Assembly: GCF_013364235.1 (NCBI RefSeq)
Contig: NZ_CP054919.1
Location: 1,339,686-1,403,685, forward strand
Length of the DNA: 64,000 bases
Direction of reading: 5' to 3'
From: Kitasatospora sp. NA04385
GTDB lineage: Bacteria; Actinomycetota; Actinomycetes; Streptomycetales; Streptomycetaceae
Part shown: positions 9,424-17,081 of the stretch, piece by piece
Position numbering within the stretch: the stretch's first letter is position 1
Layout: every line of letters starts with the position of its first letter
Program-made: the position numbers and the translations under genes
Notes under the pieces: generated by a model
The model's database searches: none
Told to the model about the DNA's origin: nothing
What the model saw: the letters and a program-made list of their open reading frames with translations, nothing else

Positions 9424-11340
9424 TCAGGACGTGCAGACCACGTGCTTGGCGTCGTACTTCATCCCGCGGGAGATGCACCAGTCCTGGGTGTTCTTGGCGT
9501 GCTCGGCGTCCGTCGCCGCGAACTTGGTCTCCGTCGGCGAAACGGCCAGCCAGTAGGCCCAGTTGCCCGGCGTCGGGTTGAGGACGGCGTCGAGCGCCTC
9601 CTCACCGGGGTTGCCGATCGGGGTCGGCGGCAGACCGGGGTTGATGTACGAGTTGTACTTGTTCGACCCGTCGTTGATCTCCGCGTCGGTCAGCTTGGTG
9701 CGGCCCAGCGAGTACTGCAGCGTGGTGTCCACTCCGAGCTTGTGCCCGGTGACGTTGGTGGTCAGCCGGTTGTACATGGCCCGGGCCATCTTGCCGAAGT
9801 CCTCGGAGTTGTTGCCCTCCGCCTGCAGGATGCTGGCCTCGGTCACCACCTCGTACGCGTTCTTCAGGCCGAGCTTCTGCGCCGCCTCGTCCAGCTTCAG
9901 GTCGCCGTACTTCTGGACGGCGTTGGCCACCATCTGCTTGAGCAGGTCCTCGGGCTTCATGCCGTCGGCGACCGAGTAGCGGGTCGGCCAGAGGAAGCCC
10001 TCCGGGTTGTTGTTGGCGTAGTCGGGCAAGCCCAGGCTGCCCGCCTGGTCCTTGGCGACCTGGGCGGTGGTGCCCGCCTGGAGCTTGAGCTTCCCGTCGA
10101 TCCGCTTGTAGATGTCGGCGGCCTTCAGGCCCTCGGGGATGATCAGCGCGTTGCCGCCGTTGGACTCCACCAGCTCCTTGAAGGCCGCGGCCGCGGACAT
10201 CTGGTGCTTCATGGTGTAGATGCCCGGCTGGATGCTGCGGCCGCGCGGGTCCTTCTCGTACTCGGCGCTGAACGCCTTGACGCTCTTGACCACGCCGGCG
10301 TCCAGCAGCGCCTTGCCGATCGCGTCGCCGCCGGCGCCGTCCTTGACGGTGATGTTGACCGAGCCGCTGCCGTCGCCCTTGAAGTCCGGCGGCGGGCCGA
10401 AGTGGTCCTGGTAGAAGCCGTAGCCCCACCAGCCGGCGCCGCCCACGCCGCCGAGCAGCACCAGGGCGACCACCAGGCAGGCGCCGCTGTTGCGGCGGCC
10501 CGACTTCTTGCCCTTCTCCTTGCGCTTGCGCTCGGCCTCGCGGGAGTCGTCCTGCTCGGAGAAGAACGACCTGTCGCCGTCCCCCTCCTCGTCGAGGTAC
10601 TCGTCCTCGGCCCAGTCCTCGTCCTCGTCGGCCCGCCGGTCGGCCTCCGCGGCCCGGCGCGCGGCGGACGGCCCGGCGTCGAGGGCCGCGGCCTCCGCCT
10701 CCCAGTCGATCCCGTCCGGCCCGGGGCCGCCGGCCTGCTCCGCCTGCGGCGCGGGCCGCTGCCGCACCGGCTGCTGCGGGGCCTGCGGCTGCGCCTGACC
10801 GGCGGCCGGGAAGCCCTGCGGCGGCGTGCCCTGGCCCTGGCCCTGCATCGGCTGTTGCTGCTGCTGGACGAACTGCTGCTGCCCGCCGTACGAACCGCCC
10901 TGCTGCGGCTGGCCCTGCCCCATCGCCATCTGCTGGCCGGGCGGGAAGCCCTGCGGCACGCCCTGCTGCTGGACGAACTGCTGCTGGCCGCCGTACGACG
11001 GGCCGCCCTGCTGCTGCGGGTACCCCTGCATGCCCTGCTGCTGCACCGGCTGCTGCTGCTGGACGAACTGCTGCTGCCCGCCGTACGAGCCGCCCGGCTG
11101 CGGCATCTGCTGCTGCGGGTACCCCTGCATGCCCGGCTGCTGCTGGACGAACTGCTGCTGGCCGGCGTACGGGCCGCCCTGCTGCTGCGGGTAGCCCTGC
11201 ATGCCCTGCTGCTGCACCGGCTGCTGTTGTTGCTGCTGCTGCTGGACGAACTGCTGCTGCCCGTACGGGTCCTGGGGTTGTTCGCCGGGGTACCACGGCT
11301 GGTCGCCCTGGGAGCCGTAGCGCCCGCTCTGATCAGTCAT
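9424..11340 (-). CDS. mltG: Endolytic murein transglycosylase MltG with Gln-rich cytoplasmic tail
   Basis: 638 aa, much longer than typical MltG. Residues 1-200 are Gln/Gly/Pro/Tyr-rich with five QQQFVQQQ units. Residues 200-285 are strongly acidic then basic (RKRKEKGKK). One membrane helix spans about 286-309. The extracellular part has a LysM-like region and the YceG domain. The catalytic glutamate appears in ASILQAEG, matching the second Glu of the canonical ASIVEKE motif, followed by MARAMYNRL and PGLPPTPIGNPG. MltG cuts nascent glycan strands and so sets peptidoglycan strand ends. A second paralog lies directly upstream. The conserved place between aroE and ruvX matches other actinobacteria. 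Confidence 0.93.
   Translation of the reverse strand: MTDQSGRYGSQGDQPWYPGEQPQDPYGQQQFVQQQQQQQQPVQQQGMQGYPQQQGGPYAGQQQFVQQQPGMQGYPQQQMPQPGGSYGGQQQFVQQQQPVQQQGMQGYPQQQGGPSYGGQQQFVQQQGVPQGFPPGQQMAMGQGQPQQGGSYGGQQQFVQQQQQPMQGQGQGTPPQGFPAAGQAQPQAPQQPVRQRPAPQAEQAGGPGPDGIDWEAEAAALDAGPSAARRAAEADRRADEDEDWAEDEYLDEEGDGDRSFFSEQDDSREAERKRKEKGKKSGRRNSGACLVVALVLLGGVGGAGWWGYGFYQDHFGPPPDFKGDGSGSVNITVKDGAGGDAIGKALLDAGVVKSVKAFSAEYEKDPRGRSIQPGIYTMKHQMSAAAAFKELVESNGGNALIIPEGLKAADIYKRIDGKLKLQAGTTAQVAKDQAGSLGLPDYANNNPEGFLWPTRYSVADGMKPEDLLKQMVANAVQKYGDLKLDEAAQKLGLKNAYEVVTEASILQAEGNNSEDFGKMARAMYNRLTTNVTGHKLGVDTTLQYSLGRTKLTDAEINDGSNKYNSYINPGLPPTPIGNPGEEALDAVLNPTPGNWAYWLAVSPTETKFAATDAEHAKNTQDWCISRGMKYDAKHVVCTS
10852..11265 (-). 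repeat. In-frame Gln-rich repeat region of mltG
   Basis: Five copies of a unit coding for Y-G/A-G-QQQFVQQQ followed by variants of GMQGYPQQQ, at protein residues about 26-163. On the plus strand it appears as runs of ctg/ctgctg. Copies are similar at the DNA level, consistent with slippage or recombination. The segment is predicted to be disordered and cytoplasmic. Confidence 0.85.
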
Positions 11341-11460
11341 CGATCCCCTTACCGCGTCCAGGGTGCCCGTCGAACCGACGTGCTACCGGCGCAGCACGTG
11401 ATGGGAGACGTTACCGTACCGCAGCGTAGCCAAATCGTCCGAAGCCGGGTGGTCCACCGT

Positions 11461-12648
11461 TCACGGGGAGGCGGTGGCGGAGGGCTGGGGCGAGGCGTGC
11501 TGGGCGCGGTAGGCGTTGAACTCCTCGACGTTCTTGCGCTGCTGCTCCTCGCTGTCGGTGAAGCGGGTGTCCCCGGGCTGGACGGTGACGAAGTACAGCC
11601 AGTCACCGTCGGCGGGGTGGACGGCGGCGCGCAGCGCGTCCCGGCCGGGGTTGCCGATGGGGGTGGGCGGCAGGCCGGGGTGGGCGTAGGTGTTGAACGG
11701 GGAGTCGAGCCGGGTGTCGTCCTGGGTGGTGGTGAGGGTGGAGCGGCCGAGCGCGTAGTTGATGGTGGAGTCCAGCTGGAGCGGCATCTTCTTGGCGAGC
11801 CGGTTGTAGACGACCCGGGCGACCTTGGCCATGTCCTCGGGGTTGTCGGCCTCGGCCTGGGCGAGGCTGGCGACGGCCAGCAGGCCGTAGGGGGTGACGC
11901 CGTTGGCGGTGGCGGCGTCGGCGACGGCGGGGCCGCCGAGGTTGCCGTCGGCCTCCTTGACCATGTCCTGGAGCAGCGTCAGCGGGGTGCTGTCGCCGGT
12001 GACCGGGTAGGTCGCGGGGTAGAGGTAGCCCTCCAGGTGCCCGGCGGCGTCGGCGGGCAGGCCCAGGTCGGCGAGGTGCTGTTCGGCGGCGGCCTTGGTG
12101 GTGCCGGCCTTCAGGCCGAGCCGGGTGTCGATAGCGGCGAACACCTGGGTGGAGCGCCAGCCCTCGGGGATGGTCAGGGCGTTGGCGTTGGCCGGGTCGA
12201 GCAGCACGTTGAGCGCCGAGACCGCCGACATCCGCTCCTTGAGGGTGTACGTGCCGGGGTGGATGTTGCTGCCGGCCGGGCTCTGGGCCGCGGCCTCGGT
12301 GAAGGCCCGGGTGGAGGCGACCACGTGCTTGGCGGTCAGCACCTTGCCGATCTGGGTGAGGCTGGCGCCCTGCGCCACCGACACCTGCACCTGGCCGGTG
12401 CCGCCGCCGGGGTAGTCGGCGGCGGGCTTCTTGCCCTCGGGCCAGAGCACGAACAGCGCGAGCGCGGCCGCCATCACCACGCCCAGCAGCCCCGCCACGC
12501 TCAGGCAGCACGCGGCGCCGGTGCGGACCTGCTGCGGGTCCGGCGGTTCGATGCCGTACGGCAGGCCGGGCGGGGCGCCCTCGGGCTCGACGACGGGGGC
12601 ACCGAGGTGGCCGGGGGTGAGTCCGGGCGCGGTGTACGGGTCGGTCAC
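11461..12648 (-). CDS. Second MltG/YceG-like endolytic transglycosylase
   Basis: 395-aa paralog of the downstream mltG. A short Pro-rich cytoplasmic tail is followed by a membrane helix at about residues 44-70 (CCLSVAGLLGVVMAAALALFV), a LysM-like segment and the YceG domain. The catalytic-type glutamate is in ASLAQAEADN, followed by VARVVYNRL and GLPPTPIGNPG, so the active-site frame looks intact. It ends in a Ser/Pro/Ala tail. The start is GTG at 12648 with a weak GGAAGG. A strong hairpin stands between ruvX and this gene, so the two MltG genes may be expressed apart from ruvX. Two tandem mltG genes are unusual, and a division of labour is only a guess. Confidence 0.9.
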   Translation of the reverse strand: MTDPYTAPGLTPGHLGAPVVEPEGAPPGLPYGIEPPDPQQVRTGAACCLSVAGLLGVVMAAALALFVLWPEGKKPAADYPGGGTGQVQVSVAQGASLTQIGKVLTAKHVVASTRAFTEAAAQSPAGSNIHPGTYTLKERMSAVSALNVLLDPANANALTIPEGWRSTQVFAAIDTRLGLKAGTTKAAAEQHLADLGLPADAAGHLEGYLYPATYPVTGDSTPLTLLQDMVKEADGNLGGPAVADAATANGVTPYGLLAVASLAQAEADNPEDMAKVARVVYNRLAKKMPLQLDSTINYALGRSTLTTTQDDTRLDSPFNTYAHPGLPPTPIGNPGRDALRAAVHPADGDWLYFVTVQPGDTRFTDSEEQQRKNVEEFNAYRAQHASPQPSATASP

Positions 12649-12675
12649 GGGGGCCCTTCCGGCTGCGGGCAGGGA

Positions 12676-12715
12676 GAGAGGGGCCCGTGCGGACGCGCGC
12701 CCGCACGGGCCCCTC
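12676..12715 (-). terminator. Strong hairpin between ruvX and the second mltG
   Basis: A perfect 16-bp inverted repeat (arm AGAGGGGCCCGTGCGG) with an 8-base loop lies 24 bp after the ruvX stop and 27 bp before the mltG-like start. It has no long U-tract, so it may act as an intrinsic terminator, an attenuator or an RNA-stability element. Confidence 0.6.
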
Positions 12716-12739
12716 TACCGGGAAGCTAGCCCGCGCCGA

Positions 12740-13228
12740 TCAGACGACCGGCTCGACACTCTCACCGGGCGCCCGACCGCTCACCCGTTCGGTCTCAAGG
12801 GCCGACTGCAGGATCACCACGGCCGCGGCCTGGTCGATCACCGAGCGGCCCTTCTTCGCGGACCGCCCGGAGGCCCGCAGCCCGGCGGCGGCGGTGACGG
12901 TGGTCATCCGCTCGTCCACCAGCCGCACCCCGACGGGGTACAGCAGGCCGGCCAGCCGGCCCGCGTACTCGCGGACCTTGGCGGCGGCCGGGCCCTCCTT
13001 GCCGTTCAGCGAGCGCGGCAGGCCGACCACCACCTCGATCGCGTCGTACTCCTCGGTGATCGCCTTCAGCCGGGCCTGCGAGCGGCCCCCGGCGGGGACG
13101 GTCTCCACCGGCGTGGCGATCAGCCCGTCGGGGTCGCAGACCGCGACCCCGATCCGGGCGTCGCCCACGTCGACGGCGATCCGCCGGCCGCGCCGGAAGA
13201 CCTTCTCCTCGATGGGTTGCCCGCTCAC
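12740..13228 (-). CDS. ruvX: Holliday junction resolvase-like YqgF/RuvX
   Basis: 162-aa RNase H-fold protein. YqgF proteins act in 16S rRNA 5' maturation and possibly in junction cleavage. The acidic active-site aspartate is in [13 protein letters not shown], a further motif is [11 protein letters not shown], and the C-terminal acidic pair region is LVDERMTT and [11 protein letters not shown]. The GTG start at 13228 overlaps the alaS stop by GTGA, so it is translationally coupled to alaS. The alaS-ruvX-mltG order is conserved widely in actinobacteria. Confidence 0.93.
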   Translation of the reverse strand: MSGQPIEEKVFRRGRRIAVDVGDARIGVAVCDPDGLIATPVETVPAGGRSQARLKAITEEYDAIEVVVGLPRSLNGKEGPAAAKVREYAGRLAGLLYPVGVRLVDERMTTVTAAAGLRASGRSAKKGRSVIDQAAAVVILQSALETERVSGRAPGESVEPVV

Positions 13229-15891
13229 GCGCGCTCGGCCACCAGTGCCCGCACGGCCTCGATGGCGGCCGCGACGGCGGCCGGGTCGGTGCCGCCGCCC
13301 TGCGCCACGTCGTCCTTGCCGCCACCGCCGCCGCCGAGGGTCTTGGCCGCGGCGCGGACCAGCTCGCCGGCCTTGATGCCGCGGCCGCGGGCGTCCTCGT
13401 TGGTGGCGATCACGGTCAGCGGGCGGTCGTTCGCGACGGTGAACGCGGCGACCACGGCCGGGCGGGAGCCGAGCCGGGCCCGGACGTCCAGCACCAGCTT
13501 GCGCAGCTCGTCCGCGCCGGTGCCGTCACCGACCCGGGCTGCGACCAGGGCCACGCCCCGGACGTCCTCGGCGCCCTCGGCGAGGCCCGCGGCGGCCTGG
13601 AGGACCTTCTCCGCGCGGAACTTCTCGATCTCCTTCTCGGCGTCCTTGAGCTTGGCGAGCATCCCGGAGATCTTCTCCGGCAGCTCCTCCGGGCGGCCCT
13701 TGACCAGCTCGGTCAGCTGGGAGACCACGGTGTGCTCGCGGGCCAGGAACTTGTACGCGTCGACGCCGACCAGCGCCTCGACCCGGCGCACGCCGGAGCC
13801 GATCGAGGACTCGCCGAGCAGCTTCACCAGGCCCAGCTGGGCGGTGTTGCCGACGTGCGTGCCGCCGCACAGCTCCTTGGAGAAGTCGCCGATGGTGACC
13901 ACGCGCACCGAGTCGCCGTACTTCTCGCCGAACATCGCGATGGCGCCCTGCTTGCGGGCCTGGTCCATCGTCATCACCTCGGCGGTGACGTCGAGCTCGC
14001 GGACCAGCACCTCGTTGATCTTCTGCTCGACGTCGGTCAGCACCGAGCCGGGGACGGCGGCGGGCGAGCCGAAGTCGAACCGGAAGCGGCCCGGCGCGTT
14101 CTCCGAACCGGCCTGGGCGGCGGTCGGGCCGAGCGCGTCGCGCAGCGCCTGGTGGGTCAGGTGGGTGGCCGAGTGGGCGCGCGAGACGGCCCGGCGGCGG
14201 TCGGTGTCGATGGTGGCGTACGCGGACGCGCCGAGCACCACCTCGCCGAACAGCACCCCGCCGGAGTGCACGATCACGCCGGGCACCGGCTGCTGGACGT
14301 CCCGGACCTCGACGACCGCGCCGGAGTCGAGGCGGATCCGGCCGTGGTCGGCGAGCTGGCCGCCGCCCTCGGCGTAGAACGGGGTGCGGTCGAGGATCAG
14401 CTCGACCTCGTCGCCCTCGGTGGCCGCGGGCGACGGGACGCCGTCCACCAGCAGGCCGACCACGGTGGCCTCGCCCTCGGTGTTGGCGTAGCCGGTGAAG
14501 ACGGACGCGCCGGCCCGGTCGGCGACCTCGCGGTACGCGGCGACGTCGGCGTGGCCCATCTTCTTCGCCCGGGCGTCGGCCTTGGCGCGGTCGCGCTGCT
14601 CCTGCATGAGGCGGCGGAAGCCGGCCTCGTCGACCTGGAGGCCCTGCTCCTCGGCCATCTCCAGGGTCAGGTCGATCGGGAAACCGTAGGTGTCGTGCAG
14701 CTTGAACGCCTGCTCGCCGGAGAGCACCGCGCCGCCGGACTGCTTGGTCTCGGTGACCGCGGCGTCCAGCAGGCTGGTGCCGGAGCGCAGGGTCTGCAGG
14801 AAGGCGTTCTCCTCGGCGACGACGACCGTCTCGATGCGCTTGCGGTCGGCCTCCAGTTCCGGGTACTGCGGGGCCATCGCCTTGATCGAGACGTCGATCA
14901 GGTCCTTGGCGACCGGCTCGGTGGCGCCCAGCAGCCGCATGTTGCGGATCGCCCGGCGCAGGATGCGGCGCAGCACGTAGCCGCGGCCCTCGTTGCCGGG
15001 GGTGACGCCGTCGCCGACCAGCATCAGCGCGGTGCGGAAGTGGTCGGTGACCACGCGCAGCGAGACGTCCGACTTGTGCTCGGCGCCGTAGGTGTGGCCG
15101 GTGAGCTCGGCGGCGCGGTCGAGGATCATCCGCGAGGTGTCGATCTCGAAGAGGTTGTCGACGCCCTGGAGGACGGCGGCGAGGCGCTCCAGGCCGAGGC
15201 CGGTGTCGATGTTCTTGCTCGGCAGGTCGCCGAGGATCTCGAACCCGTCCTTGCCGTCGCCGTGGCCGCGCTCGTACTGCATGAAGACCAGGTTCCAGAT
15301 CTCCAGGTAGCGCTCGCCGTTGACCGCCGGGCCGCCCTCCTCGCCGTACGCGGGGCCGCGGTCGTAGTTGATCTCCGAGCACGGGCCGCACGGGCCGGGG
15401 ACGCCCATCGACCAGAAGTTGTCCTTCATGCCCAGGCGCTGGATCCGCTCGGCCGGGACGCCGATCTTGTCGCGCCAGATCTGCTCGGCCTCGTCGTCGT
15501 CCTGGTAGACGGTGATCCAGAGCTTCTCCGGCTCCAGGCCGTAGCCGCCGTCCGCCACCGGGCTGGTCAGCAGCTCCCAGGCGAAGGTGATGGCGCCTTC
15601 CTTGAAGTAGTCGCCGAACGAGAAGTTGCCGCACATCTGGAAGAACGAGCCGTGCCGGGTGGTCTTCCCGACCTCCTCGATGTCCAGGGTGCGCACGCAC
15701 TTCTGCACGCTGGTGGCGCGCGAGAACTGCGGCTTGATCTCGCCCAGGAAGTACGGCTTGAAGGGCACCATGCCGGCGTTGACCAGCAGCAGGGTGGGGT
15801 CGTCGGCGACCAGCGAGGCCGACGGTACGACGGTGTGGCCGCGCTCCTCGAAGAAGCGCAGCCAGCGGCGGCGGATCTCTGCCGACTCCAT
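13225..15891 (-). CDS. alaS: Alanine--tRNA ligase
   Basis: 888-aa class II synthetase, full length. It contains the N-terminal catalytic core ([36 protein letters not shown]), tRNA recognition, the editing domain with the zinc-binding [11 protein letters not shown] and CGGTHV motifs, and the C-terminal C-Ala/DHHA1 glycine-rich segment GGGGGGKDD. The ATG at 15891 shares a base with the preceding gene's stop (TGATG), so the small membrane-associated genes upstream and ruvX downstream are in the same unit. Confidence 0.98.
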   Translation of the reverse strand: MESAEIRRRWLRFFEERGHTVVPSASLVADDPTLLLVNAGMVPFKPYFLGEIKPQFSRATSVQKCVRTLDIEEVGKTTRHGSFFQMCGNFSFGDYFKEGAITFAWELLTSPVADGGYGLEPEKLWITVYQDDDEAEQIWRDKIGVPAERIQRLGMKDNFWSMGVPGPCGPCSEINYDRGPAYGEEGGPAVNGERYLEIWNLVFMQYERGHGDGKDGFEILGDLPSKNIDTGLGLERLAAVLQGVDNLFEIDTSRMILDRAAELTGHTYGAEHKSDVSLRVVTDHFRTALMLVGDGVTPGNEGRGYVLRRILRRAIRNMRLLGATEPVAKDLIDVSIKAMAPQYPELEADRKRIETVVVAEENAFLQTLRSGTSLLDAAVTETKQSGGAVLSGEQAFKLHDTYGFPIDLTLEMAEEQGLQVDEAGFRRLMQEQRDRAKADARAKKMGHADVAAYREVADRAGASVFTGYANTEGEATVVGLLVDGVPSPAATEGDEVELILDRTPFYAEGGGQLADHGRIRLDSGAVVEVRDVQQPVPGVIVHSGGVLFGEVVLGASAYATIDTDRRRAVSRAHSATHLTHQALRDALGPTAAQAGSENAPGRFRFDFGSPAAVPGSVLTDVEQKINEVLVRELDVTAEVMTMDQARKQGAIAMFGEKYGDSVRVVTIGDFSKELCGGTHVGNTAQLGLVKLLGESSIGSGVRRVEALVGVDAYKFLAREHTVVSQLTELVKGRPEELPEKISGMLAKLKDAEKEIEKFRAEKVLQAAAGLAEGAEDVRGVALVAARVGDGTGADELRKLVLDVRARLGSRPAVVAAFTVANDRPLTVIATNEDARGRGIKAGELVRAAAKTLGGGGGGKDDVAQGGGTDPAAVAAAIEAVRALVAERA

Positions 15892-16328
15892 CAGTGGGGG
15901 TCCTTCCGATCGGTCGTGCGGCCCGGCAACTCGCGCTGTCGGGGCTTGGCAACGATGGTCTGGGGGGTGGTGCGGCGCTCGGTGCGCGCGGACGGGGGCA
16001 GGGCGGCGGCCGGGGAGCCCGGGGCCGCCGAGATAGCTCGGGCCCCGTCGTCGGCGGCCGCGCCGCTCAGCGCCCGGCGGCGCGGCGGCTCGACGACCGC
16101 GGTGCCGTCCAGGCCGAGGTCGGCGCGCAGCTCGCGCTCGCGCTCGTCCATGCCGGCGCGGACGTCCAGCGCGAAGCGCCGGGCGGCGTCGCCGAACCGG
16201 AGGGCGCCGCGGGCGGCGGTGCCGGACAGCGAGTCGGGGGTGAGGCGGTGCACCGCCTCGTTGGCCTTGTTCATGGCCCAGACCGTGGCGCCCGCGCCGA
16301 CGGCCATCCAGAAGATCCTGCGCACCAT
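15891..16328 (-). CDS. DUF6167-like small membrane-anchored protein
   Basis: 145-aa protein with a short N-terminal hydrophobic segment ([16 protein letters not shown]), an amphipathic helix (NEAVHRLTP...[20 protein letters not shown]) and a Pro/Arg-rich disordered tail. I recognise the layout as the actinobacterial DUF6167 family that accompanies alaS; its function is not known. It overlaps alaS by one base and follows the DUF948-like gene by 5 bp, so all three are likely cotranscribed. Confidence 0.75.
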   Translation of the reverse strand: MVRRIFWMAVGAGATVWAMNKANEAVHRLTPDSLSGTAARGALRFGDAARRFALDVRAGMDERERELRADLGLDGTAVVEPPRRRALSGAAADDGARAISAAPGSPAAALPPSARTERRTTPQTIVAKPRQRELPGRTTDRKDPH

Positions 16329-16333
16329 CGCGG

Positions 16334-16813
16334 TCAGCCCCTCACGGCCCGGCGGACCTTGGACAGCAGCCCGCGGCGCGGCGCCGCCTGGGCCCGCACC
16401 TCGGCCCGGATCATCCGGGCCAACTCCTCGCGCTCACCGGCCTGCTGGGGCACCGCGACCGCCCCGGCCCGCTGCCGGGCGACCGCCTTGCGCACGCCGT
16501 GGCTGAACGCGGCCACCTTCACCAGCGGCCCGCCCAGCGTCGCGGCCACGGTGGACGACAGCGCCTTGGCGTCGGCCGCCGCGTCCTGCACGTTGGCGGT
16601 GATCTCGTCGACCCGCTCCAGCTGCTCGTGCGCGCTGCGGACGGCGGCGTTCGCGTCCCGCAGCAGCGGCACGGCCTGCTCGGTGACGGCGGCGACCAGC
16701 ACGGTCGCCTCCCGGAGCACCTTGGACAGCCGCACCAGCACCACGGCGAGCAGGGTGACCAGGACCGCCCAGAAGACGGCCACCAGCAGCCCGGCCAGCT
16801 CTCCCACGGACAC
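16334..16813 (-). CDS. DUF948-like membrane protein
   Basis: 159-aa protein with an N-terminal membrane helix ([24 protein letters not shown]) followed by long amphipathic helices typical of DUF948 (for example [17 protein letters not shown]). The GTG at 16813 has AGGGAG about 9 bases upstream; a second GTG is two codons in. It heads the unit DUF948 - DUF6167 - alaS - ruvX on the minus strand and is divergent from the NB-ARC regulator. The function is unknown; the family is placed at the membrane by its helix. Confidence 0.75.
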   Translation of the reverse strand: MSVGELAGLLVAVFWAVLVTLLAVVLVRLSKVLREATVLVAAVTEQAVPLLRDANAAVRSAHEQLERVDEITANVQDAAADAKALSSTVAATLGGPLVKVAAFSHGVRKAVARQRAGAVAVPQQAGEREELARMIRAEVRAQAAPRRGLLSKVRRAVRG

Positions 16814-17081
16814 CTTCGCGCGCTCCCTCGCTGTGTTTGGCCAAATTACACACGGGCCGCGCCTGTGACGCTTACGCACCTCTGCCACATTTACACACGG
16901 CCCCCTGAACCCTATCGCGACGGCGGCTCGTTCCCCGACCGGTATATCCGCCGGTGGGCCCGCCCGGCCCGGCCGGATGTGCGAACACCGCGCGTAACCT
17001 ACCGTCAGGTCACCTCGTTGGGGGTTTGGCTCGCGGAGCGCGGGCCGGCGGGTTCCGGTTCTCCTAGCGGCGGGGGCGTCC

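Noticed and set aside
10852..11265. CRISPR-like or satellite repeat array
   Set aside because: The repeats are in frame, encode Gln-rich protein and lack spacers of constant length.
9289..12729. 1146-codon open frame on the plus strand opposite the two mltG genes
   Set aside because: It is the shadow of high-GC coding sequence: no ribosome binding site, a Leu/Arg/Gly/Val-biased composition, and repeats that mirror the Gln codons of mltG.
13732..16506. 924-codon plus-strand frame opposite alaS
   Set aside because: Antisense shadow of a clear alanyl-tRNA synthetase, with biased composition and no domain.
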